Shown: positions 26,102 to 34,970, counted from the stretch's first letter. The stretch: 64,000 bases of DNA from Roseibium sp. (GCA_017643925.1 JAEPML010000012.1:106652-170651); one strand, 5' to 3'. Notes: generated by a model not told the origin, from the sequence alone. Translations and numbers: made by a program.

Positions 26102-26911
26102 ATGCCGGAAATCGAACCAAAAAACCCTGCCCTTCTCAGCCTTGAAGGTTTGCACCTATGGCACGCACCTCTTTCGAGTTGCTCGCAACGGGTCCGCATT
26201 GTTCTGGCCGAAACCGGCAAGGACTATGAAAGCCATCTGGTCGACCTGGAAAAGGACGAGCATGCATCGCCGGAATACCAGGCAATTCACCCGAGAGGTC
26301 TGGTGCCTGCCCTGGTCGAAGATGGGCACCTCTTTGTCGAGAGCATCGACATAATCCAGCACATCGCGGGCCCAGACTCCGAATTGCTTGCCTGCCATGA
26401 TCCAGAGCTGTTGAAGATGGGCGATGAGGCCCAGCTCGACCTGAAACTGCTCACCTTCGAATTTCTGTTTCGTGGAGCGCCTCCGCCCCCCGCAGCAGCC
26501 GCCAGAAGGTTTCAGGAAAGCCATCAAAACGAATGGCTGAAGCAATTCCGGCGTGACTTCGCAAACGGCTTCGAAAGAGAGCGGATAGATGCCGCCGTCC
26601 GCAGGACGAGTGCCCGGTTTTCCAGACTGAACGACCTGCTGGCCGACGGGCGCTCCTATCTGGCCGGTGACAGTTTCTCCCTGGCGGACGTCACATGGAT
26701 GCCAAACTTTCATCGCTTCGCGCTGATGGGCTGGCCGTTTGAAAAGACACCATACCTGCAAAGCTGGTTTGAACGCGTCTCGGCGCGGCCGAGTTATCGC
26801 GAAGCCTTGCTCAATTGGCAGCACGAAGACGTTGCAGGCCTGTTCGCACGCTATACGGAAAAGCGTCGATCCGAAGGAACCGGAATCGCGTCCTTTGGCG
26901 GTCTGACCTGA
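26102..26911 (+). CDS. glutathione S-transferase family protein, zeta-like active-site motif
   Basis: 269 residues. N-terminal thioredoxin fold with SSCSQRVRIVLAETGKDYE, similar to the SSCS motif of zeta-class enzymes (maleylacetoacetate isomerase), then IHPRGLVPALVEDG and VESIDIIQHI; the C-terminal helical domain has SYLAGDSFSLADVTWMPNFHR. It is 24 bases after the BKACE gene and is the last gene of the operon, so a glutathione-dependent isomerisation or conjugation step may belong to the pathway (inference). Confidence 0.85.
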   Translation: MPEIEPKNPALLSLEGLHLWHAPLSSCSQRVRIVLAETGKDYESHLVDLEKDEHASPEYQAIHPRGLVPALVEDGHLFVESIDIIQHIAGPDSELLACHDPELLKMGDEAQLDLKLLTFEFLFRGAPPPPAAAARRFQESHQNEWLKQFRRDFANGFERERIDAAVRRTSARFSRLNDLLADGRSYLAGDSFSLADVTWMPNFHRFALMGWPFEKTPYLQSWFERVSARPSYREALLNWQHEDVAGLFARYTEKRRSEGTGIASFGGLT

Positions 26912-26986
26912 GGCTCGGACCGATGCCTCCCGGCAGAGGCAGATCGACAGTTGATCAGCGCGGCTTGATTTGGCATAAAATAAGGC

Positions 26987-28000
26987 ATGCCCACAAATAT
27001 TGCCAATTCACGTGATGTTGCTGCAGTTCGGCACATCGTCTTCGTCGTGTTTCCGCAAACCAAGCTGCTCGATGTCTCCGGCCCGCTCCAGGTGTTTCAG
27101 GATGCCAGGAACCCGAACGATCAAAACGCTTATCGCGTAACGCTTGCCTCCGTTTCCGGAGGACGGATTGAAACCGACACCTGCGTGCAGCTGGATACGG
27201 TCTCGTTTTCCTCACTCGGGAAAGAGGACATTCACACCGTTCTTGTTTCCGGTGGATCGGCGGCTCTTCGCTATGCAAAGGACGCCGCGCTCCTGGACGG
27301 CATGAGGGACCTCACCCGACACGCCCGGCGCACCGGTTCGATCTGTACAGGGGCTTTCATTCTGGCAGCTGGCGGTTACCTGTCGGGCCGTCAGGCGACA
27401 ACCCACTGGATGCATTGCGACGCGCTTGACCGGGAGGCGCCTGAAGTCAGGGTCAACGCAAACGCCATTTTCGTGGTTGATGACAACGTCTGGACATCTG
27501 CTGGCGTGTCCTCCGGCATCGACATGGCGCTCGCCATGGTGGAAGCCGACCTTGGACGCGCCGAGGCGCTCAGGCTCGCACGAGCCCTGGTCCTTTATCT
27601 GAAACGTCCCGGTGGTCAGTCGCAGTTCAGCACTTCGCTGCAAAGACAAGTGGACATGCCAAAACGCACTTTGGACACGTTGCTGCGCTGGATCGACGAC
27701 AACCTGGCGCAGACACTGAGTGTGGAGAAACTGGCCGAAATCGCCAATATGAGCGCGCGTACCTTTGCTCGGAATTTCAAGAAAGAGACCGGGAGTTCAC
27801 CCGCGGCCTACGTTGAAACGCGCCGGATCGAGGAGGCCTGTCGTCTGCTTGAGGACAACAACCGGTCCCTGAAGGCTGTTTGCGGTCTCGTCGGCTTCCA
27901 GAGCGAGGAGACCTTTCGGCGCGCATTCGTCAAACTGAAGGGGATCGCACCGTCTGCCTATTCAACCCATTTCGGCAAACGGGCAACCGAAAGTCCCTGA
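26987..28000 (+). CDS. GlxA family transcriptional regulator (DJ-1/PfpI plus AraC HTH)
   Basis: 337 residues. An N-terminal DJ-1/PfpI-like domain (about 14-190) has the nucleophile elbow SICTGAFILA with Cys120. A C-terminal AraC domain (about 235-330) has two HTH motifs, ending with CGLVGFQSEETFRRAFVKLKGIAPSAY. GlxA-type regulators often respond to amino acid derivatives or quaternary amines. It follows the BKACE operon on the same strand after a 75-base gap and may form its own unit. It is convergent with the sigma-factor gene, the stops being two bases apart. Confidence 0.9.
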   Translation: MPTNIANSRDVAAVRHIVFVVFPQTKLLDVSGPLQVFQDARNPNDQNAYRVTLASVSGGRIETDTCVQLDTVSFSSLGKEDIHTVLVSGGSAALRYAKDAALLDGMRDLTRHARRTGSICTGAFILAAGGYLSGRQATTHWMHCDALDREAPEVRVNANAIFVVDDNVWTSAGVSSGIDMALAMVEADLGRAEALRLARALVLYLKRPGGQSQFSTSLQRQVDMPKRTLDTLLRWIDDNLAQTLSVEKLAEIANMSARTFARNFKKETGSSPAAYVETRRIEEACRLLEDNNRSLKAVCGLVGFQSEETFRRAFVKLKGIAPSAYSTHFGKRATESP

Positions 28001-28002
28001 AC

Positions 28003-28482
28003 TCAGGAATTCAACGACCGGCGCGCCCGGGACAGGCGGCTTTTGACCGTGCCCACGGCGACCCCCATGCGGGTCGCGATCTGGTCATGCGAAAGCTCCG
28101 AGAACACACACAACTGCAGAACGTCGCGTTCTTCCGCACGCAGATTCTCGATCCTGCTGGCGACATCCGTCAGTTCAAGATGCGTGTCCTGGGGGGCAGC
28201 AAACTGGGCTTCGTGATACCACTCCTCGAGGGGAACATGTGTACCACGCCGGTCTTTCTTCCTGCACTCGTCGAGATAGGCATTGCGAACAATCGTGAAA
28301 AGCCAGCGGCGCATTTCAGTGCCGCTCGTATATTGAGCACGGTTGCGAAGCGCTCTTTCGAACGCCGTCTGCATAAGGTCGTCGCCCGTCTCTGACGAAC
28401 CGGAGACAGATCTGGCATAGCGGCGCAGATGCGGCATTTCCATCTTGAGCTCTTGTTCAAACCGATCATGTCTGTGGGTCAT
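28003..28482 (-). CDS. ECF-type RNA polymerase sigma factor
   Basis: 159 residues. Region 2 spans about 12-75 (LRRYARSVSGSSETGDDLMQTAFERAL and MRRWLFTIVRNAYLDECRK); region 4 spans about 105-155 (LRAEERDVLQLCVFSELSHDQIATRMGVAVGTVKSRLSRARRSL). No anti-sigma, NepR or PhyR gene is adjacent, which is unusual for an ECF factor. Its layout is that of the short EcfG-like alphaproteobacterial type. It is divergent from a small secreted-protein gene that has an EcfG-type promoter. Confidence 0.9.
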   Translation of the reverse strand: MTHRHDRFEQELKMEMPHLRRYARSVSGSSETGDDLMQTAFERALRNRAQYTSGTEMRRWLFTIVRNAYLDECRKKDRRGTHVPLEEWYHEAQFAAPQDTHLELTDVASRIENLRAEERDVLQLCVFSELSHDQIATRMGVAVGTVKSRLSRARRSLNS

Positions 28483-28841
28483 TCAGCCCTCCCGTGTTGG
28501 CAATGCGATGACAAGCATGTGGGAAGGATGATTTCGCTTTTTGATGGACCTCAAGCCGATTTCATCTGGAGTTGATTTCAAACTCGAAGATCACACGAGA
28601 AAACGAAGAAGACTAACGAAAGCGTTACTTGAACTGAGGTAAATAGAGCCAAAATCATTATAGGAACGGCCGCACGATACTGTTGCTTTAGAGCATAGTC
28701 GAAGCTCCACGCATTGACCTGGTGACTTTCGCGAATTCCAAAAAATCAAAAATAGAACAAAATATTTATAGAGCATTTCATGTAAATTACGTGTATTTAA
28801 TTTGATATAAAATATTATCTTTAATTTTTTTCAGTTTTTTC

Positions 28842-28866
28842 GGAACTTTTTTCTTTCCCACACGTT
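28842..28866 (+). promoter_or_regulatory. EcfG-type (general stress response) promoter
   Basis: GGAAC (28842-28846), exactly 16 bases, then CGTT (28863-28866): the consensus recognised by alphaproteobacterial EcfG sigma factors. The start of transcription would be near 28874, about 75 bases before the secreted-protein ATG. The surrounding 28483-28948 gene-free stretch is strikingly AT-rich; no gene was seen in it. Confidence 0.7.
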
Positions 28867-28948
28867 TTTATCACATCGAATAGATGAACAAGAGAAATAA
28901 GAAACTCACCTTTTCGAGTACAAAACAACACTTCGATGGAGTATTGAA

Positions 28949-29347
28949 ATGAAAACGACCAGGACTTTCCTGTCTTCGCTGTTTGCTGCCGTGTTTGTAT
29001 CCGGCGCCCTTGTCGGCAACGCCTTTGCAGACGATCCCGATGACACAGTCGGTGACCTGAATGGTGACAAACCACTCTCCATTCGCCAGATGCAGATTGC
29101 CAACGAAAAGGCCCTGCGTGCGGTACGCGGCAACCGGCTGCATATCGTGAAGCCGGACAGCAATGCCAAGAGAGCCGCTTATGCGGACTTCCCCGATCAA
29201 TCGGTCGGTGACTTGAACGGCAATACGCCGGTCCCGGTTCGCCGCCAGGCCGCAGACAATGCCGCTGCGGGCAGCAAGAACCTTCTGATCCTGCCGTTCA
29301 TCGGCGACTGGAACGGAACCTCCAAAAAAGGCTTCCCGCATCAGTAA
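28949..29347 (+). CDS. small secreted protein with repeated GD-x-NG motifs, unknown function
   Basis: 132 residues. Clear Sec signal peptide (MKTTRTFLSSLFAAVFVSGALVG, cleavage near AFA-DD). The mature part contains two similar units, TVGDLNGDKPLSIR (33-46) and SVGDLNGNTPVPVR (85-98), and a third partial motif IGDWNG (118-123). No cysteine in the mature part and no recognised domain. Preceded by an EcfG-type promoter, so it is probably induced by general stress and acts in the periplasm or outside. I do not recognise the family. Confidence 0.75.
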   Translation: MKTTRTFLSSLFAAVFVSGALVGNAFADDPDDTVGDLNGDKPLSIRQMQIANEKALRAVRGNRLHIVKPDSNAKRAAYADFPDQSVGDLNGNTPVPVRRQAADNAAAGSKNLLILPFIGDWNGTSKKGFPHQ

Positions 29348-29375
29348 TTTTGGGAGGGGCAGGGCACTGCACAAG

Positions 29376-29405
29376 AAAGGGCCGCGCCAAAAGCGCGGCC
29401 TTTCT
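29376..29405. terminator. strong bidirectional intrinsic terminator
   Basis: GGCCGCGC / GCGCGGCC stem extended by AA/TT pairs around a CAAAA loop, with TTTCTTCTT following on the plus strand and an A-rich stretch before it. It sits between the convergent secreted-protein and 2-hydroxyacid dehydrogenase genes. Confidence 0.85.
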
Positions 29406-29447
29406 TCTTGCGTGAGAGCCCGGCCGACAGTTTCGACGGCACCCCGG

Positions 29448-30425
29448 CTAGTCTACGGAGCGCCAGACCTCGGGATTGATCATGTGGATCGGTTTGCCGT
29501 CGGCATAGGCATTCACCTGGTCAAAAATGTCGGAAAACTGCAGATCGAACTCGTCTTCCGTGACATAGCCGATATGGGGTGTCGGCAGCACATTCGGATG
29601 GGTCAGCAAGATATCTTCAACATCCGTCATCGGCTCCTTGTCGAAGACATCGACTGCCGCAAAGATGCGTCCCCTTGAAATCTCGTTTTCCAGAACTCCA
29701 GGTGCAATCAGGCCTGACCTGGACGTGTTCACCAGAAGCGAGCGTGGTTTCATGGAGGCAAGGTCATCTGCGGTCACGATGCCGCGGGTATCCGGTTTAA
29801 GACGCACATGAAGACTGACGATGTCGGAGCCTGAAAAGAACGCTTCGCGATCCGCGGCAACCCGTACACCGTCCGCCTTTGCGCGCTCCCGGCCGGCGTC
29901 CGATGCCCACCAATGCACTTTCATGCCGATGGCCTCCGCATAGCCAGCGACCGCCTTGGCAATTCGTCCGTAGCCATAAAGACCAAGCGTGCGACCGCGC
30001 AAGGTCCGCCCGACACCCATTTGCCAGTCCCCGCGTTTGATCGAGGCCACCTGTTCCGGGATCTGGCGATAGCTTGCCAGCATCAAACCAAGGGTCAATT
30101 CGGCCGCTGCATAGGAAGGCGTGCCTGCATGCATGTTGGAACACAGGAGAACGGATGCATCGGTGCAGGCAGGAACATCGATATGCGGATAGACACTGCG
30201 CTGGGAAATGAGTTTGAGACCTGGGAGCTTCCCGATCAGGTCCGCCGTGATTTTCGTACGCTCCCGAAACAGAACCAGCGCATCGGCATCCTGCAACCGG
30301 TCAGCCAGTTCAGCGGTATTTTCCAAGTGATCCGTCCAGACGGTCACCTCGTGGCCGTCCAGTTTTGAAAAGCACGGCAGGCTCCGCAGCGTGTCGAACC
30401 AGTCATCCAGAATATGAACCTTCAT
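29448..30425 (-). CDS. D-2-hydroxyacid dehydrogenase family protein
   Basis: 325 residues. NAD-binding LGLYGYGRIAKAVAGYAEAIG (about 147-167); catalytic Arg in VNTSRSGLI, Glu in DVFDKEP and His in PTPHIGYV are all present, so it should be an active NAD-dependent reductase/dehydrogenase of 2-keto/2-hydroxy acids. It is the last gene of the tctC-tctAB operon and overlaps the preceding small gene by four bases, which suggests it handles a product of the imported carboxylate. Confidence 0.9.
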   Translation of the reverse strand: MKVHILDDWFDTLRSLPCFSKLDGHEVTVWTDHLENTAELADRLQDADALVLFRERTKITADLIGKLPGLKLISQRSVYPHIDVPACTDASVLLCSNMHAGTPSYAAAELTLGLMLASYRQIPEQVASIKRGDWQMGVGRTLRGRTLGLYGYGRIAKAVAGYAEAIGMKVHWWASDAGRERAKADGVRVAADREAFFSGSDIVSLHVRLKPDTRGIVTADDLASMKPRSLLVNTSRSGLIAPGVLENEISRGRIFAAVDVFDKEPMTDVEDILLTHPNVLPTPHIGYVTEDEFDLQFSDIFDQVNAYADGKPIHMINPEVWRSVD

Positions 30426-30661
30426 CTACTTTCCACGCCGCTCCCTTGGGTAAGTGTCCTGGGTGTCGGGACGAACACCTCCTGTCTCAGCGCATCGAGC
30501 GCCTTTGACACCTGGGACCGCCGCGACAGCAGTTGATTGTATTGCGCATCGCAACCAGACACCGGTGTCGGGTAGTCCCTGATTTCTTCCGCGATCAGCC
30601 GCTTGGCGGCTTCCAGCGACAATATCGCCCCGTTCAGCTTGTCTTCAAATCGCACTGACAT
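30422..30661 (-). CDS. small hypothetical protein
   Basis: 79 residues from the ATG at 30661, which has AGGAG eight bases upstream. Soluble, helix-rich, probably a short coiled coil (FEDKLNGAILSLEAAKRLIAEE and LLSRRSQVSKALDALRQEV regions). Overlaps the 2-hydroxyacid dehydrogenase gene by four bases and follows the PrpF-family gene by 41 bases, so it is a true operon member. No recognisable domain; a regulatory or accessory role is possible but unsupported. Confidence 0.65.
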   Translation of the reverse strand: MSVRFEDKLNGAILSLEAAKRLIAEEIRDYPTPVSGCDAQYNQLLSRRSQVSKALDALRQEVFVPTPRTLTQGSGVESR

Positions 30662-30702
30662 GGTCAACGCTCCTGTTTTCAGCCTACTGGCAGATGGCAA
30701 CA

Positions 30703-31794
30703 TCAGTTCCTCGTCCAAACCTCTCCGGGCACGAACACTTCTCCCGTCGCAAGCTTTCGGGCCGTCCGCAGCAGGCCGGCCGAAACAACATTGAAGTGCC
30801 CCTCATCGATCTTGTACTCGATGACGACTTCCATCTTGCCCATGGGATGCTCAAGAAGGATTTTTGCCGGTGAAGTATAGGCCTTGTCCAGAAGCCCTTC
30901 GCCGATCGTTCCCGGAGCCAGGAGACAAGACGCGATGCATTGCGACCCGGTGACGGCCAGCGTCGGATGGCACTTCCAGGGCATGAAATAGCGTACGCAG
31001 GCGGATCCCCCGTTACGCGCCTTTGACAGCAAACCGAATTTGGGCGTCACGGATTTGGTCACATCACCAAGCCCCATGCGCTCACCGGCGATCAACCGAA
31101 CGGCCTCCATGCGGTCCAGGAGCTCATGGTTTGCATCGAGTTCTGCAGCTGTTTCATAACCGGTCACACCGAAGTCTTGGGCTCGGCCGATCACCATCGG
31201 CATTGCCACGTCGATACAGGTGACCGAAATCCCGTTGATCTCCTCAACAATCTTTCCGGTTGGAAAGAGCGCCCCCGTCAGGCTGCCCTCAACCTTCATG
31301 AACTGCAATTGAATTGGCGCAGCCGAGCCGGGCACGCCGTCGATTACGGCCTCGCCGTCATATTGCACCATGCCACCCGGGGTCTGGACTATCTCGGAAA
31401 CCAGAGACCCAGTATTCACGGCCCGGATCCTGACTTCCGTCGTATCTCCCGTCGGCTCGACCAGACCCATTTCAATCGCCGCTGGACCAACACCGACCAG
31501 AATGTTGCCGCAGGACGGCTTGAAGTCGACCAGTTGTTCCTCGACCCCAACCTGAGCGAAGAAATAGTCGACATCGGCCCACTCGTCGTCGGACCTGGAC
31601 AGCATCGCCACCTTGGTCGTGACGGCAGTTCCACCGCCGATCCCGTCAATATTCAACGGATGGCCTGATCCGACCATGGAAACCAGCACCTTTGACAGCA
31701 CATCAAGGTCCTCCGGAAGGTCCGCCCGGTTCAGGTATGGCCCACGGGACGAACCGCCACGCATGAAGATGAAGGGGGTAGAAGTCTGGATCAT
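30703..31794 (-). CDS. PrpF/GalD family isomerase (4-oxalomesaconate tautomerase-like)
   Basis: 363 residues. PrpF-family blocks: [19 protein letters not shown] at the N-terminus, [14 protein letters not shown], the Cys in [19 protein letters not shown], and [14 protein letters not shown]. These diaminopimelate-epimerase-fold enzymes move a double bond or swap cis/trans forms of unsaturated tricarboxylates (methylaconitate, oxalomesaconate, aconitate). Next to tricarballylate genes, isomerisation of an aconitate-type product is a reasonable guess. Its ATG overlaps the stop of the upstream dehydrogenase-like gene. Confidence 0.88.
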   Translation of the reverse strand: MIQTSTPFIFMRGGSSRGPYLNRADLPEDLDVLSKVLVSMVGSGHPLNIDGIGGGTAVTTKVAMLSRSDDEWADVDYFFAQVGVEEQLVDFKPSCGNILVGVGPAAIEMGLVEPTGDTTEVRIRAVNTGSLVSEIVQTPGGMVQYDGEAVIDGVPGSAAPIQLQFMKVEGSLTGALFPTGKIVEEINGISVTCIDVAMPMVIGRAQDFGVTGYETAAELDANHELLDRMEAVRLIAGERMGLGDVTKSVTPKFGLLSKARNGGSACVRYFMPWKCHPTLAVTGSQCIASCLLAPGTIGEGLLDKAYTSPAKILLEHPMGKMEVVIEYKIDEGHFNVVSAGLLRTARKLATGEVFVPGEVWTRN

Positions 31795-32852
31795 TGTGAC
31801 GTCTCCGGCATGAGTTTGATCAGGACATCTGCAAATGCACGGGTTCCGAGCGCACCGCCGAGATCGGCCGTTCGCGTCTCCGGATTGGCAAGCGCCCGGG
31901 CCAGGGCACGCTCGATCGCGCGCCCCGCATTTGCATGTCCGAGGTGGTTGAGAAGCATCGCCGCAGACCCGATCAGCGAGGTCGGGTTCGCGCGGTCTTG
32001 TCCCGCAATGTCGGGTGCTGATCCGTGCTGGGCCTAGGCTGCCGCGTTTCGAGGGCCGAGGTTGAGCGAGGCTGCCAGCCCCAGACCGCCGGCCAGTTCG
32101 GTTGCCAGATCGGACAGAATGTCGCCGAACATGTTCGTCGTCACGATGACGTCGAAGCGCGCTGGATCGCGGACAAGCAAGGCGGCCGCCGCATCGACCA
32201 GAACCTCGTCATAGGAAATTGCGGAAAACTCAGATGCAATCCTTCGGATGGTATCCAGGAAGAGCCCATCGCTCGTGCGCATGACGTTGGCCTTGTGAAC
32301 AGCCGTCACCCGCTTCCGGCCATTTGCCTGGGCGAATTCAAACGCCGCCCTCCCGATCCGCTCACTGGCCTTTTGCGTGACCAGACGCATGGCCATGGCA
32401 ACACCCGGAACAGGCATGAATTCACCGGTGCCCGCAAAGAGATTTCGATCGGCGTAGAAGCCTTCCAGGTTCTCCCGGAAGATCACCAGGTCGGTCTTGG
32501 CGCCGGTCGGTGTCGGCACCCCTTCAAAGCTGACGGCCGGCCGGATATTCGCGTAAAGATCCAGTTCCTTTCGAAGAACGCCTGAAGGATTCAGCCCCCC
32601 TTCTTCGCGCGGTGGGTATGCGTTGTGCGATACCGGTCCAAGGATCACACCATCCACCGCCTTCGCTCGTTCGATGACCGCATCAGGGATCGTGCAGCCT
32701 GCCGCTTCAAGAGCGTCAAACCCAATCACGGCTTCTTCGAACACCAGGCTGTCGCCGCCGAGCCTGCAGGCTTCGGCAACGACATCCCTGGTGACGTCCG
32801 TGATCTCCGGACCGATCCCGTCACCTGCAAGAAAGAGCAGCGAACGCGTCAT
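31791..32852 (-). pseudogene. isocitrate/isopropylmalate/tartrate dehydrogenase-like gene interrupted by an in-frame amber codon
   Basis: The frame is open for 353 codons except for a TAG at codon 273 (32036-32034). Upstream: [69 protein letters not shown]. Immediately after the TAG the same frame reads [27 protein letters not shown], the invariant C-terminal cofactor segment of the family, and ends at a TGA overlapping the PrpF ATG. Relatives read Gln at this position, so a CAG to TAG change is the simplest explanation. The truncated 272-residue product would lack part of the NAD site and is probably inactive. A sequencing error cannot be excluded. Confidence 0.88.
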
Positions 32853-32862
32853 CGAGCTGGCC

Positions 32863-34890
32863 TCAGGTCAGCGGCCAGGGAAGCTTGACGAAGCTCTGCA
32901 GCAATCCTGGAGGGAAGTCGCGGTTGAGCAACCAGGCCATGGCGCACATGAAGGCAATACCGCAAGCGCCGTAGAGCACCGCGAACGGCCAAGGTCGTCC
33001 GGCCCGGTAGTGGATGAATGCCACCAGGAAGGCTGCAAGGGCGAGGATGAAACCAACCAGTGATGTCAGGATCAGCAGACCGGCGAACCAGGCCAGCGTC
33101 TCCCAGAGACCATGCTGGTTGCGTTCCGAATTTCCGGCCTCGCTGTCACAGAAGATCACATCCTTTTCACCCCGGAACCGCATCTGGACCAGCAGGATCA
33201 CGCAGCCGACAATCGAGACGAAGCCGACAAATTGTGGGAAGACGCGGTCAGCGGAAGCGTAGTCAGGGATCAGCGACGCGTTGGTGAAGGCGAAAACGAG
33301 GTAGCCGAGCACGGCCAGCAGGAAGATCATCGGAGCCCGCTTGGTTCCAACCGGCACCTCGCCTTCCGCACGAATGTTCTTTGCCTGGCGCAAACCGACC
33401 ACGACAGAGATCACCGTGATGATGATAAGCACGATCACGATCGGAGAGAAAATGTATTCCAGACCTTCTTCAAATCCTTTCCGGAACCGCGACTGCGCAA
33501 TCTGAACCGCCTGGTTGGTATAGGTCTCTGCGGGGTTGGACAGAACGAAGCCAATCAGGAACGCCGGGCGCGACCAGTCAAAGCGCCGCATGAGAATGCC
33601 CAAGAGGCCGATCCCGAACAGTGCCACAAGGTCCATCAGGTTCTGACCTGACTGGAACGCCGCGAAGGAGATGATCATGAAGAGGAACGGCGCCAGCAAA
33701 GCGAAGGGGATCGTCGTCAGGCGAGCGATCCCGCTGGAGCCCAGAATACAGATCAGGGTACCGGCAACGTTGGCCAGTGCGAGCAGCCAGACGATGGCAT
33801 AGGTGACGTCGAGATTGTTTTTCAGCATCGACGGACCGACTTCGATCGAACCCGACCCGAGCAGAGCGACAGCGCCAATGAAAACGGCCATGGAGCCGGA
33901 GCCCGGAATACCGAACAGGAGCGTCGGCACCAGGCCGCCGCCTTCCTTGGCATTATTGGAGCTCTCCGGCCCGATGATGCCACGTACATCGCCGCTGCCG
34001 AATTTGGACTTGTCCTTGGAAGTCTGGACCGTGTGGCCATAGGCGATCCAGTCCACAACGGAGCCCCCGAGACCGGGAATGACACCGACCGTGACACCGA
34101 TAAGCGAACAGCGCACGCTGAGCCAGATATTGGAGAACCAGTCGCGAACGCCATGCAGCCAGCCGCCACCGAGCATGGAACGCTCGGCAATTGCCCGGTC
34201 CTGCCGAAGCAGCGAGACAATTTCGGGGATCGCGAAAATGCCCAGGCCGACAATGACCAGTTTCAGACCATCGGTGAGATAGGGCATGTCGTAGGTCGCC
34301 ATGCGCAGCGCCCCGGCACTGTCGCCCTCACCTATCGTACCCACCATCAGGCCGAGACCGGCCGCGACGATGCCCTTGATCGGAACCTGACCTGCGAGGA
34401 TGCCGACCATGGAAAGGCCGAACAGGGTGATCATCAGAAGTTCCGGTGTGCGGAATTCCAGAACGATCGGGCGTGCAACCAGAATGAAGAGTGTCAGGAA
34501 GGCAGCCCCGACAAGACCGCCGAACAGTGACGAGGCAAAGGCGGCCGAAAGCGCGCGTGCAGCCTCACCTTTCTTTGCCAGTGGGAATCCGTCCAGCACG
34601 GTTGCCTGAGAAGCGGACGAGCCCGGGATACCCATCAGGACGGACGCAAACGTATCCGAGGTCGGAACAACGGCGACCATGCCGATCATCAACGCCAGGC
34701 CCAGAACCGGGTCCATGCCGAACATGAACGGCAACAGGAGCGAGAGACCGGCAATGCCACCCAGGCCCGGGAAAACGCCAATACAAAGGCCCATCACAAC
34801 ACCGAGCAGCAGATACCCGAGCACGGCAGGTTGGAAAATCATCTCTGACGCCTGGGCGAGCGCCGGCAAAGCGGTACCGAGGATGTCCAC
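32863..34890 (-). CDS. tripartite tricarboxylate transporter, TctA-TctB fusion
   Basis: 675 residues, while TctA alone is about 500. Residues 1 to about 500 are TctA (GLCIGVFPGLGGIAGLSLLLP, MGIPGSSASQATVLDG, GVIPGLGGSVVDWIAYGHTVQTSK, LLFGIPGSGSMAVFIGA). From about 525 a TctB-like four-helix domain follows (FLLAVLGYLVFAFTNASLIPDYASADRVFPQFVGF, given as a region, and the last helices before the C-terminus). Large and small membrane subunits are thus made as one chain. It starts 80 bases after tctC, with a hairpin in the gap. Confidence 0.88.
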   Translation of the reverse strand: MDILGTALPALAQASEMIFQPAVLGYLLLGVVMGLCIGVFPGLGGIAGLSLLLPFMFGMDPVLGLALMIGMVAVVPTSDTFASVLMGIPGSSASQATVLDGFPLAKKGEAARALSAAFASSLFGGLVGAAFLTLFILVARPIVLEFRTPELLMITLFGLSMVGILAGQVPIKGIVAAGLGLMVGTIGEGDSAGALRMATYDMPYLTDGLKLVIVGLGIFAIPEIVSLLRQDRAIAERSMLGGGWLHGVRDWFSNIWLSVRCSLIGVTVGVIPGLGGSVVDWIAYGHTVQTSKDKSKFGSGDVRGIIGPESSNNAKEGGGLVPTLLFGIPGSGSMAVFIGAVALLGSGSIEVGPSMLKNNLDVTYAIVWLLALANVAGTLICILGSSGIARLTTIPFALLAPFLFMIISFAAFQSGQNLMDLVALFGIGLLGILMRRFDWSRPAFLIGFVLSNPAETYTNQAVQIAQSRFRKGFEEGLEYIFSPIVIVLIIITVISVVVGLRQAKNIRAEGEVPVGTKRAPMIFLLAVLGYLVFAFTNASLIPDYASADRVFPQFVGFVSIVGCVILLVQMRFRGEKDVIFCDSEAGNSERNQHGLWETLAWFAGLLILTSLVGFILALAAFLVAFIHYRAGRPWPFAVLYGACGIAFMCAMAWLLNRDFPPGLLQSFVKLPWPLT

Positions 34891-34926
34891 TGGATCGTCT
34901 CTTGATTTGAATGTGAAATTGGGGGT

Positions 34927-34950
34927 CCCGCCCGGTCAGAACCGGGCGGG
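34927..34950 (-). promoter_or_regulatory. intercistronic hairpin between tctC and tctAB
   Basis: Perfect ten-base arms CCCGCCCGGT / ACCGGGCGGG with a four-base loop, 20 bases after the tctC stop. No T-run downstream. Confidence 0.65.
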
Positions 34951-34970
34951 TCGATGGAGCGTTGTTATTG

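Noticed and set aside
28650..28690. A second EcfG-like promoter at GGAACGGCC
   Set aside because: The spacing to the next GTT is 14 bases rather than 16-17 and the CGTT element is incomplete.
32034..32036. Amber codon as a pyrrolysine or programmed read-through site
   Set aside because: No pyl genes or known read-through context were seen, and Gln at this position in relatives makes a point mutation (or an error) the simpler reading.
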